A stretch of DNA of 64,000 nt. Origin: Oscillospiraceae bacterium (GTDB taxonomy: Bacteria; Bacillota; Clostridia; Oscillospirales; Oscillospiraceae). The stretch spans positions 1 to 64,000 of the forward strand of contig WRAO01000013.1 in assembly GCA_009780175.1 (NCBI GenBank), in the 5' to 3' direction. Shown one piece after another: positions 55,722 through 64,000 of this stretch. The position numbers and the translations under genes are program-made. The number at the start of each line of letters is the position of its first letter. Position 1 is the first letter of the stretch. Below the pieces are notes generated by a model that saw only the letters and a program-made list of their open reading frames with translations, was not told the origin of the DNA and searched no databases.

Positions 55722-55756
55722 ATGCGTAGGGGCGGGGTTCCATCCCCGCCCCCTAC
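55722..55756. repeat. R4-type palindrome between ftsH and ychF
   Basis: GTAGGGGCGGGG-TTCCAT-CCCCGCCCCCTAC, a near-perfect 12-bp stem located 3 bp after the ftsH stop. Confidence 0.7.
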
Positions 55757-55759
55757 GGT

Positions 55760-57820
55760 TTAGTTGTCTTCTTCGTCTTCCTCTTCCCAGCCGTCATCGT
55801 AATCGTCATCTTCCGGCTCCGTAGCGTCTTCCGCTTCCGCCGTCTCCGGCTCTGTCGCCTCCGATTCGGCCCGCTCATCCGCCATGCGCTCAAACATGCT
55901 GGCTTTTTTCATATCCGCCGGTGGGAACTCGCCATGTTCGCAGAGATAATCAAACACGTTCCCGTCCATCACTTCGTTCTCCAGCAGATAATCCGCTGTC
56001 ATTTTCATGATGTCGTCATGCTCGCGGATGATCTTCTCGCAAATTTCCATCGCCTCGTCGAAAATGCGCTTGATCTCTTCGTCAATCTCCGCCGCGACCT
56101 TCTCCGAGTAAGACTTCGTCTGCGCGAAGTCCCGTCCGATGAACACCGCCCCGCCGGACGAATCGTAAGAAATCGGCCCGACTTTTTCGCTCATGCCGTA
56201 TTGCATGACCATCGCCCGTGCAATCGCCGTCGCCTGTTGAATATCGCCCACGGCGCCGGTGGAGATGTCGTCCATATAAATCTTCTCCGCGACCCGACCG
56301 CCCATCGCTGAGACAATGCGCTCAAACAGTTCTTTTTTCGAGCCGTAAGATTTGTCTTCCTGCGGACGATACACCGTCATGCCCCCCGCCCCGCCGCGCG
56401 GGACGATGGTGATCTGATGCACAGGGTCCACACTCTCCAAATACCGCGCGGACACCGCGTGGCCCGCCTCATGGTAAGCCGTGAGCTTTCGCGCCTTCTC
56501 GGTAACCACCCGGCTCTTCTTCTCCGGGCCCATCATCACCTTCAGCACAGCCTCTTCCACTTCCGCCATAGTGATAAAACGCAGATGCCGCCGCGCCGCA
56601 AGCAGAGCAGCCTCATTGAGCAAGTTCTCCAAATCCGCGCCGCTGAACCCTGGCGTACCTCTGGCGATAGACCCGAGGTCCACATCGTCTCCCAGGGGCT
56701 TGCCTCTGGCGTGGACCTTCAAAATCGCCTCCCGGCCCCGCACATCCGGCAGACCGACATAGACTTGCCGATCAAATCGGCCCGGACGGAGCAATGCCGC
56801 GTCCAAAATATCCTTCCGGTTCGTCGCCGCCATGACGATGACGCCCATGTTGGTGCCGAACCCGTCCATCTCGACGAGGAGCTGGTTGAGCGTCTGCTCA
56901 CGTTCATCGTGGCCGCCACCCATACCAGCGCCGCGCTGACGGCCCACGGCGTCAATCTCGTCGATAAAGATAATGCAAGGCGCGGCCTTCTTCGCCTGAT
57001 CGAACAAGTCTCTCACGCGGCTCGCGCCGACACCCACATAGAGCTCCACAAAATCTGAGCCGGAAATGCTGAGGAACTGCACCCCCGCCTCCCCCGCAAC
57101 CGCCTTCGCGATCAAGGTCTTACCCGTACCCGGCGGCCCGACGAGGATCACACCCTTCGGAATCCGCGCGCCGAGTTCTGTATACCGACTCGGGTCCTTC
57201 AGATATTCCACAATCTCCTGCAGTTCTTCTTTTTCCTCGTCCGCCCCGGCCACATCGCTAAAGAGTACCTTCTTCTCCATCTCGCTGCCAAGACGCGGCT
57301 TGATCTTCCCGTGCCGCATACCTTCTCGTCCGCCGCCGCCACCGGCGCGGTTAATTATGAAATACCAGACGACGAAGAACAGCACGATGATAAACAGATA
57401 GGGGATCAGCGTCATCCACCACGGCGTCTGCCATCCGCGCGTGTAGTCGAAATTCTCAATAATCCCCGCCTCAAACTGTTCGAGGACAAGGCCGTGGAGA
57501 TCGACAAAAAACAGATCAAAGCTCCGAAGATCATAAGTCACATCCCGGCGCTGATAGGCCGGTTTTCCATATTCATCGAGGTTCTGCTCCCCGTATTCGT
57601 CCAGATAAGCTTCCTCGACGACCAGCAACAGTTCCGTTCCCTCAACCCGAACTTCCCGCACGAGCTCTTGCTCGAAATAGGTGCGGACATCCGAATAGAG
57701 AACCACATCTTCCTCAACTGTCCGGCTCTGCCAGGCAAAAAAGCCGAGCAACATAAACGCAATCAGGGCGTAAAGACCCAGACTATTCGCTCTCGAAGGT
57801 CCTTTGTTCATCGCACTCAA
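55760..57820 (-). CDS. ftsH: ATP-dependent zinc metalloprotease FtsH
   Basis: A 686-residue membrane protease. Two N-terminal helices ([15 protein letters not shown] and [20 protein letters not shown]) flank an extracytoplasmic domain. The AAA module shows GPPGTGKT and [13 protein letters not shown]; the zinc site is HEAGH with a distal aspartate. The C-terminus is a long acidic tail ending [12 protein letters not shown] at 57820 has GGAG 8 nt upstream; the ATG three codons later is too far from it. It degrades misassembled membrane proteins and regulators. Confidence 0.95.
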   Translation of the reverse strand: MSAMNKGPSRANSLGLYALIAFMLLGFFAWQSRTVEEDVVLYSDVRTYFEQELVREVRVEGTELLLVVEEAYLDEYGEQNLDEYGKPAYQRRDVTYDLRSFDLFFVDLHGLVLEQFEAGIIENFDYTRGWQTPWWMTLIPYLFIIVLFFVVWYFIINRAGGGGGREGMRHGKIKPRLGSEMEKKVLFSDVAGADEEKEELQEIVEYLKDPSRYTELGARIPKGVILVGPPGTGKTLIAKAVAGEAGVQFLSISGSDFVELYVGVGASRVRDLFDQAKKAAPCIIFIDEIDAVGRQRGAGMGGGHDEREQTLNQLLVEMDGFGTNMGVIVMAATNRKDILDAALLRPGRFDRQVYVGLPDVRGREAILKVHARGKPLGDDVDLGSIARGTPGFSGADLENLLNEAALLAARRHLRFITMAEVEEAVLKVMMGPEKKSRVVTEKARKLTAYHEAGHAVSARYLESVDPVHQITIVPRGGAGGMTVYRPQEDKSYGSKKELFERIVSAMGGRVAEKIYMDDISTGAVGDIQQATAIARAMVMQYGMSEKVGPISYDSSGGAVFIGRDFAQTKSYSEKVAAEIDEEIKRIFDEAMEICEKIIREHDDIMKMTADYLLENEVMDGNVFDYLCEHGEFPPADMKKASMFERMADERAESEATEPETAEAEDATEPEDDDYDDGWEEEDEEDN

Positions 57821-57858
57821 TCCATCAACTCCTACTGTACTTAACTTATCCTAACGCA

Positions 57859-58395
57859 TTATGCGTATACTTCCGGTTTTAACACCCCAATATAGGGCAG
57901 ATTCCGATATTGCTCCGCGAAATCGAGGCCATATCCCACGACGAAAGCGTCCGGGATGGTGAAGCCTTTATACCGCGCGTCCACCTCGACCTTGCGCCGC
58001 TCCGGCTTATCCAGCAGCGTGCAAATCGCGACCGAGGCAGGTTTTCGATTTTGGAGATAGCTAATGAGGTAACTCAGCGTCAACCCGCTATCCAAAATAT
58101 CTTCCACGACGATCACATGCCGTCCTTCGATGTCGCAGTCTAAGTCCCGCGTAATCTGGACCGCGCCCGTAGTCGTTGTCTTGTCGCCATAGGACGACAC
58201 GCCCAAAAACTCAATCCGGCTGGGCATATCCATGGCCCGCACCAAATCCGCCATAAAGATAAACGAGCCCTTGAGCACAGCGATCATCACTGGGTTTTTG
58301 TCTTTGTACTCCGCGGCAATCTCCGCGCCCATCTCTAAAATTCTGGCCTTGATTTCAGCCTCATTGAGCAAGATCGCGCCTACATCTTTGTGCAT
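57859..58395 (-). CDS. hpt: hypoxanthine phosphoribosyltransferase
   Basis: A 178-residue purine-salvage enzyme joining hypoxanthine or guanine to PRPP. The PRPP loop is VIVVEDILDSGLTLSYL, with KGSFIFMADLVRAM and VGYGLDFAEQYRNLPYIGVL characteristic of the family. It overlaps the tilS 3' end by 16 nt, the conserved tilS-hpt-ftsH order of Bacillota. Confidence 0.95.
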   Translation of the reverse strand: MHKDVGAILLNEAEIKARILEMGAEIAAEYKDKNPVMIAVLKGSFIFMADLVRAMDMPSRIEFLGVSSYGDKTTTTGAVQITRDLDCDIEGRHVIVVEDILDSGLTLSYLISYLQNRKPASVAICTLLDKPERRKVEVDARYKGFTIPDAFVVGYGLDFAEQYRNLPYIGVLKPEVYA

Positions 58396-59744
58396 GTTTC
58401 GTCCCCCACAACAATCGTCAAAATTTTATCTCCCGGACCCGGGGCCACCCGCTCGTCGATTCCGATGCGGTCAACGGCGATCACGCCTAGGTCGTCAGCA
58501 AAGACGGGAAGGCTCTCTCTCTCTCTGGCCGGGATTCGCGCTTCGATCAACAGTTTCTTGACCGTTTTCGTTCCTCCACGCCCCGGAAGGCGCAGTTGAT
58601 CCCCAGCCTGTCGCGGCCTGACGGTTATTCTACCACAGATAGCCGCGCTTTTAAAGTGCAAAGCGCGAATTGTTTCCGGATTTTTCACAAAATCCGCCCC
58701 AATCCCAACAAAAAGCCCCACCTCGGGGAGCAAAACCATCCCCTCTGCGGGCAAAACTACCGATTCAAAAGTCGGCACAGCGCCTCTCGTCGGCTCAAAC
58801 ATCAAACGATCATACTCCCGCCAAACCGTAACATCTCCCCGCACATGCGTCTCCGCAGAGGGGTCATTGCCAGCGGCAATGCTTAAAATCTGCCACACAT
58901 GCGCAGCATTCGCTTCCCCGCCGACAGCGCGCACCGCAAACGCGATCACCCGCGAAGCAATGGCCGGGTCAAGGGCGGTGAGCTCTGCTACAGACAGATG
59001 GGCGCCGCGCTCAAACGCCCCTGTCGCCACCTCATCCAAATACCAATTATCCTGCCGAAGCAACTCCGATTGCCGAAGCACCGTCCCCGCCAAATTCGGA
59101 TTCTCCGCCCGAAGCAACGGCAACACCTGATGCCTGAGCGCATTGCGACGAATCGTCATATCCGCGTTCGTTGCGTCCGTCACAAAATCCTGCCCCAACT
59201 CCGACAAATACGCCTCAACCTCCGCCCGCTCTAGGGCGAGGATCGGGCGCACAACTTGTCCTCTCTGCGGCGGAATCCCGGCAAGGCCCCGAATCCCCGC
59301 ACCCCGAATCAGATGGAGCAAAACCGTCTCCACATTGTCATCCGCATGGTGCCCCGTGGCGATTTTATTCGCACCCAAAGCTTGGGCCGTCGCCTCCAAA
59401 AAAGCATAGCGCATCTCCCGCGCGGTTTCTTCGATACCGCGCCCGGATCGTGCGGCCTCACCCGCCACATCCCCTGTCCCCACAACGAGTGGGATGTCAA
59501 ACGCATTACAAAATGCACACACAAAAGCCTCATCCCGCCCCGAAGCTTCGCCCCGAAGTTGATGATTATAATGCGCCGCCCGAACCTGTATCCCCAGACA
59601 TCCCCGCAGCGCCAGCAACACCCGCGCAAGACACACCGAATCCGCCCCGCCGGACAGGGCGAGGAGCACCGTGTCTCCCTCCTCAATCAACCCCTGCCAC
59701 CGGACCCAATCCAGCGTCTTATGCTCAATAGCCCGGATCGTCAT
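58380..59744 (-). CDS. tilS: tRNA(Ile)-lysidine synthase
   Basis: A 454-residue enzyme adding lysine to C34 of tRNA-Ile(CAU). The N-type ATP-PPi loop is LALSGGADSVCLA; ATGHHADDNVET and RGAGIRGLAG are conserved. The C-terminal domains extend to residue 454. It overlaps dnaB by 20 nt and hpt by 16 nt, so the three are tightly packed. Confidence 0.94.
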   Translation of the reverse strand: MTIRAIEHKTLDWVRWQGLIEEGDTVLLALSGGADSVCLARVLLALRGCLGIQVRAAHYNHQLRGEASGRDEAFVCAFCNAFDIPLVVGTGDVAGEAARSGRGIEETAREMRYAFLEATAQALGANKIATGHHADDNVETVLLHLIRGAGIRGLAGIPPQRGQVVRPILALERAEVEAYLSELGQDFVTDATNADMTIRRNALRHQVLPLLRAENPNLAGTVLRQSELLRQDNWYLDEVATGAFERGAHLSVAELTALDPAIASRVIAFAVRAVGGEANAAHVWQILSIAAGNDPSAETHVRGDVTVWREYDRLMFEPTRGAVPTFESVVLPAEGMVLLPEVGLFVGIGADFVKNPETIRALHFKSAAICGRITVRPRQAGDQLRLPGRGGTKTVKKLLIEARIPARERESLPVFADDLGVIAVDRIGIDERVAPGPGDKILTIVVGDETCTKM

Positions 59745-61071
59745 GGCGGCGTTCCAAGGAAGTGTAGGCGGTATATTCCGGCTTCCACAGGAGCCGGACG
59801 GTGCCCGTCTCTCCGTGGCGGTTTTTCATGACAATACACTCGGCCTCGTTTGGGTTCTCCACCTCTTGGTTGAAATAGTCTTCCCGATATAGGCCCATAA
59901 CAATATCCGCGTCCTGCTCAATCGAGCCGGACTCTCTGAGGTCTTGCAGCTGCGGCCGTTTATTCTGCCGATCCGCCGAGGCGCGGTTCAGCTGAGACAG
60001 GCAAACCACAGGCACATTCAAATCTTTCGCCATAATCTTGAGAAAGCGCGAAATCTCCGACACAATCTGCGTCCGATTCTGATTCGAAGCCCCCTGGCCA
60101 AACCCGGCCGAGGTCATGAGCTGGAGATAGTCGATCACGACCAGGCCCAAATCATCCCCGAGGCGCCTGCATTGCGCGAGCATGTCCGACACGGTGAGCA
60201 TGGAGTTATCGTCGAGCATGATTTTCGTCCGGCTGATATCCGCCGCCGCGCTCATGAACCGCCGCCAATCGTCCGCACTCAGCCGACCGGTTTGGAGTTT
60301 TTTCGTATTCACATGGCTCTCACCCGCGAGGAGACGGAGCGCGAGCTGTTCCCGGCTCATCTCCAAGGAGAAAAACGCCACCGCTTTCTGCGATTGTTTC
60401 GCCGCCGCAAGCGTCAGATTCAGCGCGATACTGGTCTTACCCATACCTGGGCGAGACGCGATAAAAATGAGGTCCGACTTGTTGAGGCCCATGATAATCC
60501 GGTCCAGATCGGGGAGGCCCGTGGTAATGCCCGGAATCTCATCCCCTCGTTTTTCCGCCTCACGCACCTTCTCGAGTGCCTCTTGCAAGGCGGTGCTCAC
60601 CGCCGTCAACCCACCCGTCGTCCGTCCAGAGCGAATTTGATAGATGTTTTCCTCGGCGAAATCGAGTACTTCTTTCGCCCCGCCGGTGTGCGCATATTCC
60701 GTGATCTTGCTCGAAGCCTCCGCCACCTGCCGCAGAATAGCCTTGTCCCGCACGATAGCGGCATATTCCAACGCATTGACCGCCGTGGGCCGCAGATTCA
60801 CAAGCTCCGCGATGTAGCGCGGCGAGCCTTCATTCGCGGTCCCGTCAATCCGCATTTGGTCGAGGACTGTTACCGCGTCCACCGCTTTGGAGTGATTGAA
60901 CATGGTCAGGATGGTTTCGAAAATATTCCGATTCGACTCCAGATAAAAGTCTGACGGCTTCAGTACTCGGATCACGTCCGGAATCCGCCGCGCATCCAGA
61001 AACATCGCTCCCAATACCGCCTGCTCCGCCTCAAGGCTATGCGGCATCACGCGGTTGAAGAGTTCGTCCAT
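59725..61071 (-). CDS. dnaB: replicative DNA helicase DnaB
   Basis: A 448-residue hexameric helicase. The N-terminal collar (PHSLEAEQAVLGAMFLD) is followed by the RecA-like motor with Walker A SRPGMGKTSIALN, Walker B LVVIDYLQLM and the arginine-finger region GLYREDYFN. It lies downstream of rplI, the common gdpP-rplI-dnaB order, although an R2 repeat of about 400 bp now separates rplI and dnaB. Confidence 0.96.
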   Translation of the reverse strand: MDELFNRVMPHSLEAEQAVLGAMFLDARRIPDVIRVLKPSDFYLESNRNIFETILTMFNHSKAVDAVTVLDQMRIDGTANEGSPRYIAELVNLRPTAVNALEYAAIVRDKAILRQVAEASSKITEYAHTGGAKEVLDFAEENIYQIRSGRTTGGLTAVSTALQEALEKVREAEKRGDEIPGITTGLPDLDRIIMGLNKSDLIFIASRPGMGKTSIALNLTLAAAKQSQKAVAFFSLEMSREQLALRLLAGESHVNTKKLQTGRLSADDWRRFMSAAADISRTKIMLDDNSMLTVSDMLAQCRRLGDDLGLVVIDYLQLMTSAGFGQGASNQNRTQIVSEISRFLKIMAKDLNVPVVCLSQLNRASADRQNKRPQLQDLRESGSIEQDADIVMGLYREDYFNQEVENPNEAECIVMKNRHGETGTVRLLWKPEYTAYTSLERRHDDPGY

Positions 61072-61573
61072 GTTGAATCACCATCCTTTCATCTTTTGCG
61101 TTTCTTTATTTGCCATATGCGGGTTTCTATTTTTTTATGAGCCTGCGGCTCGCTGCGCTCGTTTCGCTGAGGCGACATACTTTTTTGTGTCGCACAAAAA
61201 AGTATGCAAAAAAGGCGATTTAGGGGCTTTGCCCCCAAAGACCCCCTATTTGACTTTTGGTTTGTGGGCATTCAGGGCTTGTGGTTCCGCCTGCCGGCGG
61301 AAGTAGGGCCGCTTTCGGGCACGTCTGCTCTTGTGCGGTACACAAGACGAATGTGCGGTGCTTTTCGCACTGCACTCCCATCCGCCGGGCGAGGCGGAAG
61401 ACATGCCTCTTGTACGCACAGAATAAACGTCAAAAGGAAGAGATTTTCAAGAGACACCATATGGTTTCTCTTGAATCGCCTTTTTGCTTCTTTTTGGCGA
61501 AGCAAAAAGAAGGCCCGTCCGGCAGGACATTCAGCCTACGAGCCAGCAAGGCTCATAAATAGCCCATGGCAAA
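61072..61573. other. rplI-dnaB spacer occupied by an R2 repeat
   Basis: About 500 bp with no gene visible on either strand. Most of it is the R2 copy at 61128-61520. The dnaB ribosome site (AAAGGATGG) lies just upstream of its ATG. Confidence 0.7.
61128..61520 (+). repeat. R2 dispersed repeat, copy 2 (fullest form)
   Basis: The longest R2 copy. In order: AGCCTGCGGCTCGCTGCGCT, a perfect 14-bp stem CATACTTTTTTGTG with its complement, GGGGCTTTGCCCCC, GTGGTTCCGCCTGCCGGCGG, and a 15-bp stem with one mismatch at 61446-61475. The last stem corresponds to the 12-bp stem at 10053-10079 in copy 1 but differs in its inner base pairs. Confidence 0.7.
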
Positions 61574-62023
61574 TTACTCCGCCGGAACAACCTGCAACTG
61601 AATCACACCGCTCTGCTCGTGGCCGAGTTTCACCTTGACCTCATAGGTTCCAAAGTTCTTAATCGGCTCCTCTTGCACCAGCTTGTTCTTCTCGATCACA
61701 ATCTTATGCTGTTTTTCCAAAGCCTCGACAATCTCCGCAGTTGTCACAGCTCCAAAAAGCCGACCGCCCTCGCCGCCCCGTGCGGCGACTTTGACGGTGA
61801 CGCTCTTCAGCTTCTCCCCAACCGCTTTCGCGTTCGACGTATCTAATTCTTTTTGCTTGGCTATCTTGGCCTGTTTTTGCTGGAGATCATTCAAATTCTT
61901 CGCGTTCGCTTCCACCGCAAGTTTTCTGGGAATCAGAAAATTTCTGGCGTGCCCGTCCGAAATCTCCACAACATCTCCGATTTTTCCTGTACCCTTTACC
62001 TCTGCCAACAGGATTACTTTCAT
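61574..62023 (-). CDS. rplI: 50S ribosomal protein L9
   Basis: A 149-residue protein with the L9 N-terminal signature (MKVILLAEVKGTGKIGDVVEISDGHARNFLIP read across), a long central helix, and a C-terminal RNA-binding domain (GGEGGRLFGAVT). GGAGG precedes the ATG, which lies 1 bp after the gdpP-like stop (TGATATG). Confidence 0.96.
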   Translation of the reverse strand: MKVILLAEVKGTGKIGDVVEISDGHARNFLIPRKLAVEANAKNLNDLQQKQAKIAKQKELDTSNAKAVGEKLKSVTVKVAARGGEGGRLFGAVTTAEIVEALEKQHKIVIEKNKLVQEEPIKNFGTYEVKVKLGHEQSGVIQLQVVPAE

Positions 62024-62024
62024 A

Positions 62025-64000
62025 TCACTGGTCCTCCTTCGTTTGTGTTTGGCCTATGTCTTTCGCCTCATGTTCGCAATAGGCGTCGATCGCTGCTTTG
62101 AGTTCGTCCAGAGCCTCACACGGACTCCGATCCTTCAGCTGGGCCCCGGCCGTAGACCGATTACCTCCGCCGCCCAGTTTTTCAAGCACTACCTGCACAT
62201 TCACATCTCCGATACTCCGCGCGGAGATGGATATCCCACCCTCAAAGGGTGTCATAACAAAACTGGCCTGAATCCCGGCAATGTTGAGCAGTTCATCCGC
62301 CGCCTGCGACGCCGTTATGCGGTCCACAGGCACATCTGGCGCAGAGATGACAATCCCCTCCCGGTAAAGTTCCGCCTGCCGGATCACGTCATACCGGGCC
62401 ACAGTGCCTTCGAAATCGCTCTGCATCATCCGCTTGACCTCAGCGGTATTGGCCCCCACCCGGCGCAAAAAAGCCGCCGCCTCAAAGGTCCGGCTCCCGG
62501 TGCGCAGGGTGAAATTCTTCGTATCCATCGCAATGCCCGCAAGCAAAGCCTCCGCCTCGAGCCGGAGGACATCTGCCGGCTCCACCGTATATTGCAACAA
62601 CTCCGTCACCAGTTCCGCAGCAGATGAAGCATAGGGCTCGTGGAAGTTGATCGTGGCGTCTTGGATATACTCCGCCGCCCGCCTGTGGTGGTCGATCACA
62701 ACCACATTCTCAACCCGTGTGAGCAGTTCCGGCACCTCAAGCTGATCCGGACGGTTCGTATCCACAATCACCAGGATATCACCCGCCTTCACCTCCGCCA
62801 GCGCGACCGCGGGACTAATAAATACGCCCTCATATTCCGGCAAGTCTTTCATTTGGCTCCAAATTGGCTCCACGCCGTGCCGCTCCGGGTCTAAGATCAT
62901 GCGCGGCTCCTTTTGGAGTTTGCGGGCAATACAGCAGATACCGGCCGCCGCGCCGAAGCTGTCATAGTCGGCATAGCCGTGCCCCATGATAAAAATTCTG
63001 CCCCCCGCGAGGAAAAGCTTCTCCAAAGATGCCGCCGTGACCCGGCTGCGCACCTTCGTCCGCCGCTCCTGCGCCGTGGACTTGCCGCCGTAAAACTCGA
63101 AGTTATACCGATCTTTCACCACCGCCTGATCTCCGCCGCGGGAAAGCGCCATCTCGACCCCGAGTTTTGCATACTCATGGTTCTCGTCAAAATTCGCCCC
63201 ATCATGCCCGATCCCGATCGAAAGCGTCGCCACAATACCCGCACTATTGACAATTTCCCGCACACTGTCGAGGAGGGAGAAGCGGCTATCGACATAGGCC
63301 GCAAGATTTTGCGCTTCCACAAGATGCAGATACCGGTCCCGGTCAAAGCGGCAGAGAATCCCGTCCGACGCGCTCGTCCACTGGCTGATGTACTCGTCGA
63401 TATCGGCTAAAATGGTGCTCTTTTCTTTCTCGGTCAGCCCGCCGAGCAGCTCGCCATAGTTATCCAGCACAATCAAAATACAAACCGGACGGCTGCGCCA
63501 ATACCGATCACTGATTTCCGCGAGTTCCGTCACATCCATCCAATACATGTTGCCGAGCAGCTGGTCCTCCGTCTCCATCCGCACGACATTGCCAAACACC
63601 CGATATCTCCGCCCCGCAATTGTCTGCAGTTCCGGGCATTCTGCCATACCCTCCTTTAACCAGCGGGTGTCGAACCCGGGCACGGCATCGGAAAGATTGT
63701 GTTCAAACACATGTTCCCTGCCCCCGGTCATATCCGTGAATCGCTGGTTCGACCAGATGATCTCTTCATTGTCGAGCCGAAAGATCACCATGGGCACAGG
63801 GAAGTGGATCATGTGGTCTTTTTTGACCGTCTCCACTTTATAAGAGAGCTCTTCCAAATATCCGAGCAAGGCCTTCTTCTGCCGATGGCTCGTAAATTTC
63901 GAGTAAACAAAGAGGAGCAGCCCGACCAGAGCGTATCCCGCGGCAAGGCGATAGTCAAACAGCGCCGCCGAAGCGGCAAACAGGACAATCACAATAAAAT
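62025..64000 (-). CDS. gdpP: GdpP-like cyclic-di-AMP phosphodiesterase, N-terminus beyond right edge
   Basis: At least 655 residues. A hydrophobic N-terminal segment (ALFDYRLAAGYALVGLLLFVYS) precedes a PAS-like domain (FPVPMVIFRLDNEEIIWSN), a degenerate GGDEF domain (SRGGDQAVV), a DHH domain (GHGYADYDSFGAAAGI and VVIDHHRR), and DHHA1 (GGGGNRSTAGA). It hydrolyses cyclic di-AMP, which controls potassium and wall homeostasis. The frame is open to the window edge. A GTG at 63992 is possible, but only one of the usual two helices is present, so the start probably lies outside. Confidence 0.92.
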   Translation of the reverse strand, partial: FIVIVLFAASAALFDYRLAAGYALVGLLLFVYSKFTSHRQKKALLGYLEELSYKVETVKKDHMIHFPVPMVIFRLDNEEIIWSNQRFTDMTGGREHVFEHNLSDAVPGFDTRWLKEGMAECPELQTIAGRRYRVFGNVVRMETEDQLLGNMYWMDVTELAEISDRYWRSRPVCILIVLDNYGELLGGLTEKEKSTILADIDEYISQWTSASDGILCRFDRDRYLHLVEAQNLAAYVDSRFSLLDSVREIVNSAGIVATLSIGIGHDGANFDENHEYAKLGVEMALSRGGDQAVVKDRYNFEFYGGKSTAQERRTKVRSRVTAASLEKLFLAGGRIFIMGHGYADYDSFGAAAGICCIARKLQKEPRMILDPERHGVEPIWSQMKDLPEYEGVFISPAVALAEVKAGDILVIVDTNRPDQLEVPELLTRVENVVVIDHHRRAAEYIQDATINFHEPYASSAAELVTELLQYTVEPADVLRLEAEALLAGIAMDTKNFTLRTGSRTFEAAAFLRRVGANTAEVKRMMQSDFEGTVARYDVIRQAELYREGIVISAPDVPVDRITASQAADELLNIAGIQASFVMTPFEGGISISARSIGDVNVQVVLEKLGGGGNRSTAGAQLKDRSPCEALDELKAAIDAYCEHEAKDIGQTQTKEDQ

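Overview
The window is chromosomal DNA of a Gram-positive, apparently spore-forming, anaerobic Clostridia-type bacterium (Bacillota; Oscillospirales- or Christensenellales-like is my best guess, not provable here). The grounds are strong AGGAGG ribosome sites, frequent TTG starts, the block mutL-miaA-hfq-ylmE-sepF-divIVA-lspA-rluD, the block gdpP-rplI-dnaB-tilS-hpt-ftsH-ychF, a clustered glycolytic operon, a SpoIIQ-like peptidase and superoxide reductase.

Layout. 1-6.3 kb is an accessory metabolic locus: a UroD/MtaA-type methyltransferase (cut by the left edge), a divergent enolase paralogue, an APH/MtnK-like small-molecule kinase, a CdaR-type sugar-diacid regulator transcribed the other way, and a LarA-like DUF2088 protein. 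6.5-9.0 kb holds an AT-rich HD-phosphohydrolase/YwgA-like pair beside a Met-Glu-Val tRNA operon with a consensus promoter. 9.1-15.8 kb has a frameshifted M23/SpoIIQ-like gene and pgk-tpiA-(foreign membrane gene)-gpmI-eno. 16-22.6 kb has a GtrB-like glycosyltransferase, a ferredoxin-fused aldo/keto reductase, a methyltransferase, a Smr-less MutS2-like ATPase behind an attenuator-like leader, and a Noc/ParB-like protein. 22.7-31.4 kb is the cell-division, RNA-modification and repair block. 32.2-39.1 kb is a redox and oxygen-stress cluster (DsbA-like, CoA-disulfide reductase-like, nitroreductase, DUF454, KatG, desulfoferrodoxin, a frameshifted ZIP transporter). 39.4-48.8 kb has an SLH-anchored polysaccharide deacetylase, miaB, mutS, a CPBP protease and a NAD synthetase whose glutaminase domain appears dead. 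49-54.4 kb has a MerR-ABC exporter operon, proline iminopeptidase, FetAB-like exporter and a Lit-like membrane protein. 54.6-64 kb is the housekeeping block ending in GdpP, cut by the right edge.

A notable property is the load of small structured dispersed repeats. R1 is a MITE-like element with about 21-bp terminal inverted repeats. R2 and R3 are larger hairpin elements whose stems differ in sequence but keep pairing. R4 is a palindrome of type TGTAGGGGCG...CGCCC. R4 supplies the TAG stop codon of at least four genes (hfq, rluD, the glycosyltransferase, nadE), and related palindromes sit in frame inside mutL and miaA, like the palindromic elements of Rickettsia.

The best candidates for something undescribed are the enolase-paralogue/kinase/CdaR/LarA-like locus, the MutS2-like gene with its operator-and-attenuator leader, and the protein-coding palindromic repeats.
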